The notes under the pieces were generated by a model. That model did no database searches, was not told the origin of the DNA, and saw nothing but the letters and a program-made list of their open reading frames with translations. Positions 8,879 to 17,512 of a stretch of 64,000 nt of DNA are shown here, piece by piece. The translations under genes and the position numbers were made by a program. This stretch comes from CADCWK01 sp964244115 (GTDB lineage Bacteria; Chloroflexota; Chloroflexia; Thermomicrobiales; UBA6265): the NCBI GenBank assembly GCA_964244115.1, contig CAXTHM010000011.1, positions 3,676 to 67,675 of the forward strand. Direction: 5' to 3'. Positions within the stretch are counted from its first letter, which is position 1; every line of letters begins with the position of its first letter.

Positions 8879-8911
8879 GACGATGGGGTCCTCGCCTCGT
8901 CGCATGTAGCT

Positions 8912-10079
8912 TCACTCCGTCGCGCAGATCACGCACCACGGCTGGTCGCGGACTCGTGTCATCGCGAGCGTCCCGCGGCCGCTCCCCAACAGCTTGAGCC
9001 GCTTGCGGATCTGCTCGACGTCCCCGGCCAGTCCGCGGCGGCGGATGTCGACGGAGCCGATCCCGAGCTCGCGGAGGCGGGCCGCGATCGCTCGCTCGTG
9101 CCAGGGCAGCGAGTCCAGCACGCGCAGGGTCCGGGCGAAGGGCGTCGTGACGGCGGTCTCGGTCGAGAGGAAGGCGATCTGCTCGTCGATCTTCCAGGCG
9201 CCGATCGTCCGGGCCAGGTCCTCGACCAGCCCGGCCCGCGTCACCGCCGGGTTCGGGTCCAGCAGCCAGGCACCGGGCTCGGCGATCACGACCGGGTCGC
9301 CGGGGACCGGCGTCAGCGTCGCGCCGATGGGCAGGACCGTTGCCCGGCGTGTCGTCGTGGCGAGGGCGGGCGACCAGAGCGCCGCCTCCTTGAGGTCGCG
9401 CCCGTCGGCGACGANNNNNNNNNNCGACGAACTCCAGCTCCCAGCCCGGCGGGACGGTGTCGTGGTCGATCCCCGGCGCGGCCTTGATCCCGACCTTTGG
9501 CACCCGCTCGGCCAGGGCGATGCCCCACCCGAGCGGCGGCTCGGAGGCATGGGGTCCCATCCGGCCCCCGGTGGTCCGCCGGGCCGGGTCGATGAAGACG
9601 CCGTCGATCCCGGTCAGGTCGGCACCCCGGACATCGCCCAGCCACGGCGTCACGGCATTCCCCAGGCCGTAGACGCCGGCGTTCAGCGTCGCCATCCGCA
9701 GGTGCTCGGGGTCGAGGTCGACTGCCAGCACGTCGGCGACGGCGGCCAGGGCGATCAGGTCGCCGCCGATCCCGGTGCAGAGGTCGGCGACCCGGCCCGC
9801 TCCCCGGAACCGCTCGGCGTGGCGCTGGCTGATCGGCTCGGCGGTCGCCTGCTCCAGCCCGGCTCGGGTCAGCCACATCGCGTCGGCCCGGCTGAATTTG
9901 CTCCGGGCGGTGATCCGGAGGTCGTGCAGTGCGAACGCGGCCGCGACCAACGCCGGGTCGTGGCGCCGCCGGAGCCGCTCGCTGACCCGCAGGACATCGC
10001 CGGCCGGGACCGGTTCGGTGCCCAGCTCGGCCAGGATCGCCTGCCCGCCCCGTCCACCGAGCCGGTCAGCGATCAGCAT
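8912..10079 (-). CDS. Class I SAM-dependent methyltransferase with THUMP-like C-terminal domain (gene split by N-gap)
   Basis: The N-terminal part (from 10079) has a leading helical region, then the SAM-binding motif VADLCTGIGGDLIAL, the acidic strand VLAVDLDP, and the FIDPARRT motif. The C-terminal part (to 8912) carries RLRELGIGSVDIRRRGL and KRLKLLGSGRG, typical of the THUMP-like domain that follows the methyltransferase fold in this family. Ten N at 9415-9424 put the two halves in different frames. The flanks share CGACGA, and joining them at this 6-base overlap restores one frame reading ELEFVADGRDL, so the gene is almost certainly intact. Its start overlaps the end of the carbonic anhydrase gene by 14 bp. 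The RNA or other substrate is unknown. Confidence 0.85.
9415..9424. other. Assembly gap (10 N)
   Basis: Ten N inside the methyltransferase gene. Both flanks carry CGACGA, and a 6-base overlap join gives an uninterrupted reading frame, so no sequence is probably missing here. Confidence 0.9.
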
Positions 10080-10611
10080 CGGCGCCAGCGACGTCGACGG
10101 GGTGGAGCAGGCCGGTCGCGACGTCGAAGATCATCCCGCTGACCCGGATGTCCTTCGGCAGCAGCTTGCTCGACCGGATCACCTGGACGTCCCCGCGGAC
10201 GCTCTCGTGCAGGTCGGCGAAGGTGAGGAAGTCGGTGTCGCCGGAATCGACGCCGAGATGGGCGAGCAGGTGGTGACGGATGTCGTCGTTGCTGAACCGG
10301 TTCTGGCCGCAGTCGGTGTGCTGGATGACGAGGATCTCGCGGGTGCCGAGCAGGTTGGTCGAGACGACCAGCGAGCGGATCGCGTCCTCGCTGGCCCGGC
10401 CGCCGGCGTTGCGGATGACGTGGGCGTCGCCGAGCTTGAGCCCGAGGACGGGGAACAGCTGAATCCGGGCGTCCATGCAGGTCAGGATCGCCAGGTGGCG
10501 CGCCGGCCGGAGCGGGATGTCCGTGGTGCCGTGCCGGGTGGCGTACGCGCGGTTGGCGGCGAGGATGGCTTCGACCTGTGACCCAGAGGGTTTCGTAGAT
10601 TCACTCGACAC
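10066..10611 (-). CDS. Beta-class carbonic anhydrase
   Basis: Interconverts CO2 and bicarbonate in the cytosol. With a GTG start at 10611 (AGGAG about 10 bases upstream) the protein has 181 residues. The zinc ligands are seen as C45 in CMDAR, and H98 and C101 in HTDCGQ. The D47-R49 dyad and the NAGG loop are intact. The short form without extra subdomains resembles the mycobacterial Rv1284-like subgroup. The frame is open upstream to 10740 but that part is not family-like. The gene overlaps the downstream methyltransferase by 14 bp, so the two are cotranscribed. Confidence 0.9.
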   Translation of the reverse strand: MSSESTKPSGSQVEAILAANRAYATRHGTTDIPLRPARHLAILTCMDARIQLFPVLGLKLGDAHVIRNAGGRASEDAIRSLVVSTNLLGTREILVIQHTDCGQNRFSNDDIRHHLLAHLGVDSGDTDFLTFADLHESVRGDVQVIRSSKLLPKDIRVSGMIFDVATGLLHPVDVAGADADR

Positions 10612-10763
10612 GGTTGAGGGACTCCTGCCGGGCTGACCCGATGGGCGATCGAGCGCCGATGAGCCGTGGTACGGGATCGCGGTGCGGACGCGGCCGACGA
10701 TCCGGTCCCATCCAACCGCTGATGGTACACCCCGGACCATCGGGCCCGCTAAAGTCGTGCGGC

Positions 10764-10793
10764 TTGTCGTGCCCGTGATCCCGGCTGTACAGT
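10764..10793 (+). promoter_or_regulatory. Possible promoter for homoserine dehydrogenase
   Basis: TTGTCG at 10764-10769 and TACAGT at 10788-10793 are separated by 18 bases and lie 58 bases before the likely start codon. Matches to the sigma-70 consensus are partial, so this is tentative. Confidence 0.3.
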
Positions 10794-10850
10794 CGCATGC
10801 GGGAACCGTCGACGATGGTATCGGGGCCGAAGCGGGATAGAGGTGGGCGG

Positions 10851-11969
10851 GTGCGGCGAATCACGTTGGTGACGGTCGGGATCGGGACGGTCGGTGGGGC
10901 GGTGCTGGAGCAGGTCGTCGCCAACCGGACGTACTGGCGGTCGGCGCTGGGCATCGATGTCCAGGTCGGCGCGATCGTGACCCGGGCCGGAGCGGTCGTC
11001 TCGGCCAGTGGCGGCCCGCTGCCGGACGAAGTGTCGCTCGGCATGGTCCGGGGCCGGCGCGAGGGCACGACCGACGCCGCGCTGACCGGCGCCCCGATCG
11101 ATGTGATCGCCCCCGTCCCGGCCCTGGAGCGCCTGACCGAGGCCGGACCGGTCGTCGTCGTCGATGCCGGGGCCGGGGAGGGCAGCGTCCCGCTCCTGAT
11201 CGCCGCCCTCGGCAATGGCGCCGGTATCGTGCTCGCCAACAAGGCGCCGCTGGCGATGCCGTGGGACGACGACGCCAGCCGGTTGCTCTGGGCCGAGGCT
11301 CGCTCCGGCGGCCGGGTCCGTTACGAGACGACCTGCGGCGCTGGCCTGCCGGTCATCTCGACGCTTCGCTCGATGCTCGACACCGCCGACGAGATCCGTG
11401 AGATCCAGGGCACGGTCTCCGGCACCTTCGGCACGATCTTCTCCGATATCGCCGACGGTCAGTCGTTCGGCGACGCCGTCCGGGACGCCGCCGCCCATGG
11501 CTACACCGAGCCGGACCCGCGCGACGACCTCAGCGGGCTGGACGTCGCCCGGAAGGCGCTGATCCTGGCCCGGACGATCGGCCGGACCCACGACCTCTCG
11601 CAGATGGCGGTCGAGAGCCTCGTCCCGGCCGCCCTCGCCAGCACCGACATCGACGTGCCGGCCTTCCTCGCCCGGATCGGCGAGCAGGACGCCGCGATCC
11701 TCCGGATGGCGACCGAAGCGACCCGCGCCGGCGGCACGCTGAAGTACGTCATGACCGTCGCCGACGGCGAGATCCCGACGGTCGGGCTCCGGACGGTCCC
11801 GCAGCGGGGCGTCCTGGGCGCGCTGCACGGCCCGGAGAACGTCGTCGTCATCCGTAGCCGCCGCTACGACGAGTACCCGCTGGCCATCTACGGTCCAGGC
11901 GCCGGCGCCGACGTCACCGCCGCCGGGGTTCTGGCCGATGTCCTGGCACTGGCACCCGTCATCGCATGA
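10851..11969 (+). CDS. hom: Homoserine dehydrogenase
   Basis: NAD(P)H-dependent reduction of aspartate semialdehyde to homoserine, the branch point to threonine and methionine. The 372-residue protein begins with a Rossmann motif (VTVGIGTVGGAV). It then has GIVLANKAPLA, a catalytic-domain motif YETTCGAGLPVI, and GTVSGTFGTI with GYTEPDPRDDLSGLDVARKALILAR, which form the homoserine-binding region. There is no C-terminal ACT domain, so the usual threonine feedback module is absent or separate. The GTG start at 10851 follows AGAGGTGGG; an ATG at 10797 is less likely. An XRE regulator gene follows after 27 bp. Confidence 0.93.
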   Translation: MRRITLVTVGIGTVGGAVLEQVVANRTYWRSALGIDVQVGAIVTRAGAVVSASGGPLPDEVSLGMVRGRREGTTDAALTGAPIDVIAPVPALERLTEAGPVVVVDAGAGEGSVPLLIAALGNGAGIVLANKAPLAMPWDDDASRLLWAEARSGGRVRYETTCGAGLPVISTLRSMLDTADEIREIQGTVSGTFGTIFSDIADGQSFGDAVRDAAAHGYTEPDPRDDLSGLDVARKALILARTIGRTHDLSQMAVESLVPAALASTDIDVPAFLARIGEQDAAILRMATEATRAGGTLKYVMTVADGEIPTVGLRTVPQRGVLGALHGPENVVVIRSRRYDEYPLAIYGPGAGADVTAAGVLADVLALAPVIA

Positions 11970-11996
11970 ACCAGATGGCTGCTGAAAGGGCGTACG

Positions 11997-12389
11997 ATGT
12001 CGCGTAGCTCCGATGAGGTCCTTCAGACGCAGCTTGAGAACGTCGAGTTCCGGGAGTACTGGGAGCGCACGGCGTTCGCGCGGGTGATCGCCAACCGCCT
12101 GATCAGATACCGGACTCAGCACCAGCTCTCCCAGACGGCGCTTGCCCGCCGGCTCGGGATGTCGCAGCCAGCCATTGCCCGGCTTGAAACCGGCGAGCAC
12201 GACCCCAGGCCGGCCACGCTGTTCCGCCTGAGTCGTGAGCTAGGCCTGCGTTTCAACCTGGACATTCACCCGGTCGGCGTCCCGTCGGTAAGACCGTCCA
12301 ACGCTGGGGATACCACACGGCAGGGGGATGACCTGGTCATGGAGCATGTCCTCTCGCGAGATGTCGAACTCGTGGTGCTCGCGGATTAG
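11997..12389 (+). CDS. XRE-family helix-turn-helix regulator (antitoxin-like)
   Basis: A 130-residue protein with a central HTH domain: RLIRYRTQHQLSQTALARRL, then GMSQPAIARLETGEHDPRPATL. The N-terminal segment (LENVEFREYWERTAFAR) resembles HigA/MqsA-type antitoxins, which often sit behind a RelE/HigB-like toxin. No toxin gene is adjacent: upstream is homoserine dehydrogenase, downstream a convergent enzyme gene. It is either an orphan antitoxin or a general regulator. GAAAGGG precedes the ATG by six bases. Confidence 0.8.
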   Translation: MSRSSDEVLQTQLENVEFREYWERTAFARVIANRLIRYRTQHQLSQTALARRLGMSQPAIARLETGEHDPRPATLFRLSRELGLRFNLDIHPVGVPSVRPSNAGDTTRQGDDLVMEHVLSRDVELVVLAD

Positions 12390-12468
12390 GACCTCCCCTC
12401 GCAGCGCTCTCCGCCCGCCCTCGCGACGCGACCGGGGGACGGCCGTTCCGGGTGTCCGGTCTCAGCGT

Positions 12469-13623
12469 TCATTGCGACAGCCCCCGGGCGGTGACGGCCC
12501 AGACCGCCTCGACGGTCCCGTCCCGGACGGCGTAAACGGTATCGTGGAGGTTGGCGGCGGCGCAGCAGTGGCCGGGGTGGAGCTCGATCAGGTCGCCAGG
12601 GGCGAACCCGGTCGCGCTGCCGTCGGTCGTCGTCAGCGTGCCGTGCTCCTCGGACAGCCCCCGGACGGTGAGTTCCGGGTGGCCCTTGGCCGCCGCCGTG
12701 CCGCCGCCGGTCGAGAGCACCTGCAGGCCGCTGTCGACGACGATCCGGTCCGCCGTCGGGGCGCTCAGGACGGTGCTGAGCAGCGTGAACGCGAGCCCGA
12801 AGGCGGGGGCTTTCTCCTGGTAGCCGGGGTCCATGTAGACATACGAACCCGCCTGGTGCTCGGTCACGCCGGGGTAGACGCCGGAGATGTCGTAGGTCCC
12901 CGTCCCGCCGCAGGTGACGGTCTCGACCTCCAGTCCGGCTCTGCGGATCATCTCGGCCGTCTCCAGCCCGATGTCGAGCATGGCCTCGGTGGAGCGGGTC
13001 CGCTCGGTTCGATCCGGCACCTGGACAAGGTGGCCCTCGTAGATGTGGATGCCGGCGAAGCGCAGCCCCGGCGCCCGGCCGATCGCCTCCGCGAGCGCCA
13101 CCGCCGGTGCGCCGGGCCTCGTCCCGCAGCGTGACATCCCGCTCTCGATCTCGATCAGCACGCCCAGCGTTACCCCGGCCGCCGTCGCCGCCTCGGAGAG
13201 CACCGCCACGTTCCGGGCGTCGTCGGTCAGGACACTGACCGTCGCCCGATGGGCCAGCGCGACCAGCCGCCGGATCATGGCCGGCGCGACGACCTGGTTG
13301 GCGACGAAGACATCGTCGATCCCGCCATCGACCATCGCCTCGGCCACGCTGGTCTTCGGCGCCGTGATCCCCGTCGCCCCGGCCGCGACCTGCATCCGGG
13401 CGACGACCGGCGTTCGGTGCGTCTTGGCGTGCGGCCTGATCGTGGCTGGCCGGTCGGCGAAGAACGCCGCCATCGTCGCGATGTTCCGCTCTAGGGTCGG
13501 CAGGTCGATCAGCGGCGCCGGCGTCGGCAGCGACGTCACGGGCTGCCCGATCGCCGGGTGGTCAGGCAGGATGCCGGAGGCGTCGGGTGATGACAGTCGG
13601 TCGGATGGGATGTACGTGATCAT
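12469..13623 (-). CDS. PLP-dependent D-threonine aldolase/D-serine dehydratase-like protein
   Basis: A 384-residue enzyme of the fold-type III alanine-racemase-like family. The N-terminal barrel holds the PLP lysine in RPHAKTHRTP, and the C-terminal domain ends with PGHCCAAANLHD, where His and Cys bind the divalent metal in D-threonine aldolases and DSD1-like dehydratases. By family it splits D-beta-hydroxy amino acids or dehydrates D-serine. AAGGAG is upstream of the ATG. It lies on the same strand as a D-aminoacylase-type gene about 260 bp upstream, which hints at a shared role in D-amino acid use. Confidence 0.88.
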   Translation of the reverse strand: MITYIPSDRLSSPDASGILPDHPAIGQPVTSLPTPAPLIDLPTLERNIATMAAFFADRPATIRPHAKTHRTPVVARMQVAAGATGITAPKTSVAEAMVDGGIDDVFVANQVVAPAMIRRLVALAHRATVSVLTDDARNVAVLSEAATAAGVTLGVLIEIESGMSRCGTRPGAPAVALAEAIGRAPGLRFAGIHIYEGHLVQVPDRTERTRSTEAMLDIGLETAEMIRRAGLEVETVTCGGTGTYDISGVYPGVTEHQAGSYVYMDPGYQEKAPAFGLAFTLLSTVLSAPTADRIVVDSGLQVLSTGGGTAAAKGHPELTVRGLSEEHGTLTTTDGSATGFAPGDLIELHPGHCCAAANLHDTVYAVRDGTVEAVWAVTARGLSQ

Positions 13624-13739
13624 GGCGTGGCGACTCCTTCACATGGGTATTTTCGTCGACGACGGTTGCGACTCACGACTCAACTCGGGTGGCGTAACGC
13701 TCCAGGACCGGATCTCGTTACTACCCGGAGCGCTTGCGT

Positions 13740-13852
13740 GACCAGGAGAAGCCCGTCTCCGGGCACCTGCGAACCGAAGCCGCTTCAGTGAGCAGGTGAG
13801 CGGGGGAGGGGTTCTCGCTTCGCTGGGGAGGAGACTGCTTCGCGACCGCATG
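13740..13852. repeat. Dispersed GC-rich repeat (GAGGGGT family)
   Basis: Contains CTCCGGGCACCTGCG, GTGAGCAGGTGAGCGGGGG and GGGTTCTCGCTTCGCTGGGG in the same order as copies near 19915, 39809 and, inverted, 42952. It separates two minus-strand genes and encodes nothing convincing. Confidence 0.6.
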
Positions 13853-13882
13853 CTTCGCGATCCATCGACCATGATCCAGCCA

Positions 13883-15448
13883 TCACGCCGACGCGTTGCA
13901 GTCGATCACCCGGCCCGGCAGTTCCCCGGTCGGGACGCCCGCCAGCACGACGGTCGTCCCGTTGACGATCACGCGGTCCACCCCGACCGGCTCCAGCCGG
14001 GGCTCGTCCCACGTCGCCCGGTCGGCGTAGGTGTCGGCGTCGAAGATCACGACGTCGGCGCCGTAGCCCTCGCGCAGGACGCCGCGCTGCGGGATCCGGA
14101 ACCGCTCGGCCGGGTAGCCGCTCATCTTCCAGACGGCCTCCTCCAGCGAGATCGCGCCGTAGTCGCGAACGCCCAGCCGGACGGCCTGCCCGAAGCAGCC
14201 GTAGGCACGGGGGTGGGCGGATACGCCGCTGTACATCCCGTCCGACGCGACCATCATCTTCGGGTGGCGAAGCGTCGCGGTGATCTCTTCCCGCAGCGCC
14301 TGCGGGGTCGTCCGGCGGTGGTAGACCATCAGCGCGTACGGGTGCTCCGTCTCGAGGATGCGGATCGCCAGCTCGCCGAACGGGATGCCCTCCGCCTCGG
14401 CCATCGCCTGGATCTCGCGGCCGACGTAGGTGCCGGTCTGGTCGTCGACGCAGACGGCCCGGTCCCGCATCGGGTCGTTGTTGAGCCGGTCATCCAGCAC
14501 GGCCCGCATCCGCGCCCGCGTCTCCGGGTCGCGGAGCCGGGCCTGGATCGCGTCGGGCCCGCCGGCCTGCGCCCAGAGCGGCAGCATCAGCGCCAGGTGC
14601 GTGCAGCCGGCCGGGTAGAGGTACGACTCGAACGAGACATCGGCCCGCGCCCCGCCCTCGGTGAACAGTTTGGCCGACTCGGCGTCGATCCGCTCGTGCG
14701 AGATGTGGACCGGGATGTCCGCCCCCTCGGCGATCTGCCACGTCTCCCGGAACGCCTCCGCCCGGCCGAGTCCGTTGTAGCGGACGTGGGCGGCGTAGAG
14801 TCCGTCGTACTCCCGCGCGACCCGGCTCAGGGCGATCAGCTCGTCGGTCGTCGCGAAGGCGCTGGGCTGGTAGTCGAGCCCGAGGTTGAGGCACTTCGCC
14901 CCGGCCTCCATCCATTCCCGCGTCAGGTCTTCCATCCGCCGCAACTCATCGGCGTCCGGTGCCCGGGTGTCCCAGCCGAGGACGGCCATCCGGACCGCGC
15001 AGGCCGGCACCTGCGGCACGACGTTGACCGGCGTGTTGCCGGGGAAGATGTCGAGGTACTCCCGCGCCGACGGCCAGCCGATCGGGAACGGCGCCTCGCC
15101 GTAAGCAAAGCGGAGCCCGTCCCAGAGCTGGTGGGCCGGCTCGCCCGTCAGCGGCGCCCAGCCGAATCCGTCGGGAGCCGTCAGGTGCGTCGTGACGCCC
15201 TGGAGGACGCTGCCGTAGCGGTACGGGTTGGCCGTGTCGGCGATGGCGATCTCGGAGTGGATGTGGACGTCGATGAAGCCCGGCGCGACGATCCGGCCGG
15301 TCGCGTCGATCTCCTCGCCGGCCGTCACGTCCCGCAGGTCACCGATCGCCGTGATCACCCCGTCGGTGATCCCGACGTCCCCGGCGAACCCCGCCGCCCC
15401 CGAGCCGTCGATCACCGTCCCGCCGCGAATGACCGTCTCGACGTGCAT
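13883..15448 (-). CDS. N-acyl-D-amino-acid deacylase/D-aminoacylase family amidohydrolase
   Basis: A 521-residue amidohydrolase. The N-terminal beta-sandwich begins VIRGGTVIDGSG, the first metal motif is GFIDVHIHSE, and KCLNLGLDYQPSAFA and HISHERIDAES mark later barrel strands. The C-terminus has YGADVVIFDADTY and VIVNGTTVVLAG, typical of the family's second sandwich half. Members release D-amino acids from N-acyl forms or act on related amides or imides. The frame is open to 15643, but the extension translates a dispersed repeat (15529-15550), so I start at the ATG at 15448 (GGGAGA upstream). Confidence 0.88.
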   Translation of the reverse strand: MHVETVIRGGTVIDGSGAAGFAGDVGITDGVITAIGDLRDVTAGEEIDATGRIVAPGFIDVHIHSEIAIADTANPYRYGSVLQGVTTHLTAPDGFGWAPLTGEPAHQLWDGLRFAYGEAPFPIGWPSAREYLDIFPGNTPVNVVPQVPACAVRMAVLGWDTRAPDADELRRMEDLTREWMEAGAKCLNLGLDYQPSAFATTDELIALSRVAREYDGLYAAHVRYNGLGRAEAFRETWQIAEGADIPVHISHERIDAESAKLFTEGGARADVSFESYLYPAGCTHLALMLPLWAQAGGPDAIQARLRDPETRARMRAVLDDRLNNDPMRDRAVCVDDQTGTYVGREIQAMAEAEGIPFGELAIRILETEHPYALMVYHRRTTPQALREEITATLRHPKMMVASDGMYSGVSAHPRAYGCFGQAVRLGVRDYGAISLEEAVWKMSGYPAERFRIPQRGVLREGYGADVVIFDADTYADRATWDEPRLEPVGVDRVIVNGTTVVLAGVPTGELPGRVIDCNASA

Positions 15449-15528
15449 CCCGTTCGTCTCCCGGCTGCTTCGGCTGCCCATGATGACCGGCATCATATCG
15501 GACAGCTTCGGGAGATGGGTGACCCAGA

Positions 15529-15550
15529 CCGGGCGCTGAAGCCGCCCGGC
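15529..15550. repeat. Single copy of the GAAGCCGCCCGG repeat
   Basis: An imperfect palindrome around GCGCTGAAGCCGCC, the same unit as at 15779, 17363, 57651 and 57901. It lies just upstream of the amidohydrolase gene. Confidence 0.6.
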
Positions 15551-15778
15551 AAATCGAACTGCATTCGGCAAGGGGTGCGTGGGACGGAGATCCTTGCGAG
15601 CGATAGTCATGGCCGACGCAACCTGCACACATGGAGCTGACATGATCAGTCATTTGTGATGGACAAAAGCCGCAAACCGGCGATCAACGCGACCACCTAC
15701 GTGTAATTTACGCGATCACCAAACTGGGAACCGAAACGGCCGGTGATCACGTTTCCGTGATCGACACGACCCGAAAAC

Positions 15779-15912
15779 CGGGGGCTAAAGCCGCCCGGCT
15801 CAGGGATGATTTTCTCGTACGATGCATTCTCCGGGAAAGGGTGTCCGATAGAAATCGCGTTCGTTCGCCATTCACTCCTGAGCCGGATGGCTTTAGCCTC
15901 CGGCCACCGGGG
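15779..15912. repeat. REPIN-like inverted doublet
   Basis: The left arm (GGGGGCTAAAGCCGCCCGG then CTCAGGG, about 15779-15807) and the right arm (CCTGAGCCGGATGGCTTTAG, about 15884-15911) are inverted copies flanking an 80-bp core. Each arm is itself an imperfect palindrome. The right end reaches to within a few bases of the tyrS stop. Confidence 0.65.
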
Positions 15913-15918
15913 TAACGC

Positions 15919-17256
15919 CTACTCGATCACCACCCGCATGAACCGCTTCTTGCCGGAGCGCAGCAGGACCGCCGTCCGGCCCGCCAGTACCTCGCCGAGC
16001 GGTGTATCCACGCCCTCGACCCGCTGGTCGTCGATGCTCAGGCCGCCGGCCTGCGCCGTCCGGCGGGCGTCGCCGCGGGAGGTCGCCAGCCCGGCCCGGA
16101 CGAAACCGTCGGCGAGGCTAAAGTCCGGCGTCAGCTCGCCGGCCGGGATCGTGGTGGTCGGCAGGTTCGGGTCGTCGAGCATCACGCTCGCCGTCCGCGG
16201 GCCGGAGAACAGCGCCGCCGCCGCCGCCCGGGCCGCTTCCGCCGCCGGGACGCCGTGGGTCAGGACGGTCACCTCGAACGCGAGTGTCTGCTTGGCGTCC
16301 CGCAGGGCGGCCCCGTCGCTGACGGCGACCAGCTCGGCGATCCGCTCGTCCGGCAGGAACGTGTAGATCTTCAGGAGGCGCTCGATGTCGCGGTCGTCGC
16401 AGTTCACCCAGTACTGGAAGTAGTCGAACGGCGACGTCAGGTCCGGGTTCAGCCAGACGGAGTTGCCGGCCGTCTTGCCCATCTTCTCGCCGGCCGTCGT
16501 CAGTAGTGGGCAGGACAGCCCAAACGCCTTGCCCCGGTCGGCCTTGCGGACCAGCTCGACGCCGCCGGTGATGTTGCCCCACTGGTCCGAGCCGCCGAGT
16601 TGCAGGAGGCAGTGCTCCGTCCGGAACAGGTGGAGGAAGTCGTAGGACTGGACCAGCCGGTAGTTGAACTCGACGAAGTTCAGGCCGTGCTCCAGCCGGT
16701 TCCGGTACGTCTCGGCGGCCAGCATCTCATTGACGGAGAAGTGGCGGCCGATGTCGCGCAGGAACGGGATGTAATGCAGGTCCAGCAGCCAGTCGGCGTT
16801 GTTGATCAGCATCGCCGCCGGGTTGGGCGGATCCTGGGTGAAGCGGCCGCCCGCGAAGTCGAGGTGGTGGCGGAACTGGACCAGGATGCCGGCGAGGTTG
16901 GCGTCGATCTCCTCCAGCGTCAGGACCGTCCGGGTGGACGTCTTGCCGGTCGGGTCGCCGACCATCGCCGTACCGCCACCGCCGAGCGCGATCGGCCGGT
17001 GGCCGAAGCGCTGGAGCGTCGCCAGCATCATGATCCCGACGAGGTGGCCGGCGTGGAGCGAGACGCCGGTCGGGTCGAACCCCTGGTAGAAGGTGACCGG
17101 ACCTGCCGCGAACGCCGCCCGCAGCCCGGCCTCGTCGGTCACGTCCTGGACGAAGCCCCGGCGCATCATGTAGTCGAGCGGGTTGACGCCGGCCGCCCGG
17201 GCGATCGTGATGGCGTCCTGCGCGGCGGTCGGGGTGGTCGGATCTGCGGTGGTCAC
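15919..17256 (-). CDS. tyrS: Tyrosyl-tRNA synthetase
   Basis: Charges tRNA-Tyr with tyrosine. The 445-residue class I synthetase has the tyrosine pocket YQGFDPTGVSLHAGHLVG (HIGH-like HAGH at 68-71), GGSDQWGNITGG, and the KMSKS-like loop KMGKT near residue 257. A C-terminal S4-like RNA-binding domain is seen in FVRAGLATSRGDARRTAQAGGLSI. The start is GTG at 17256 with GAGGAT upstream. It stands alone between repeat elements. Confidence 0.95.
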   Translation of the reverse strand: MTTADPTTPTAAQDAITIARAAGVNPLDYMMRRGFVQDVTDEAGLRAAFAAGPVTFYQGFDPTGVSLHAGHLVGIMMLATLQRFGHRPIALGGGGTAMVGDPTGKTSTRTVLTLEEIDANLAGILVQFRHHLDFAGGRFTQDPPNPAAMLINNADWLLDLHYIPFLRDIGRHFSVNEMLAAETYRNRLEHGLNFVEFNYRLVQSYDFLHLFRTEHCLLQLGGSDQWGNITGGVELVRKADRGKAFGLSCPLLTTAGEKMGKTAGNSVWLNPDLTSPFDYFQYWVNCDDRDIERLLKIYTFLPDERIAELVAVSDGAALRDAKQTLAFEVTVLTHGVPAAEAARAAAAALFSGPRTASVMLDDPNLPTTTIPAGELTPDFSLADGFVRAGLATSRGDARRTAQAGGLSIDDQRVEGVDTPLGEVLAGRTAVLLRSGKKRFMRVVIE

Positions 17257-17362
17257 GGTCGATCCTCGGTCATGGCGGGTGGGGTATCGGACGACGATTC
17301 TGCATTCGCGGCAACGATAGCATGAGGCCCGGTAACGGACGGCCGGTGCATGGCCGGCTGAT

Positions 17363-17488
17363 CCGGGCGCTGAAGCCGCCCGGCAACCCGAAGATGATCA
17401 CAACGCCTGGCCCTGCCCAGAACATCGTTCTGATGGAACCCCACCAGCACGCCCATTTCGGATTTGCCCGGCGGCTTTAGCGCCGGGA
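17363..17488. repeat. REPIN-like inverted doublet
   Basis: The left arm CCGGGCGCTGAAGCCGCCCGG breaks at 17363-17383 and the right arm CCCGGCGGCTTTAGCGCCGGG lies at about 17467-17487, inverted, with an 85-bp core. It sits between tyrS and the epimerase gene. Confidence 0.65.
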
Positions 17489-17512
17489 AACGCCGAGCCA
17501 CGGTAGACATCT

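Noticed and set aside
11997..12389. Complete HigBA toxin-antitoxin pair
   Set aside because: Only the XRE protein is present. No RelE/HigB-like gene lies on either side.
15449..15643. N-terminal extension of the amidohydrolase
   Set aside because: The added residues translate a dispersed repeat at 15529-15550, and the family start fits the ATG at 15448.
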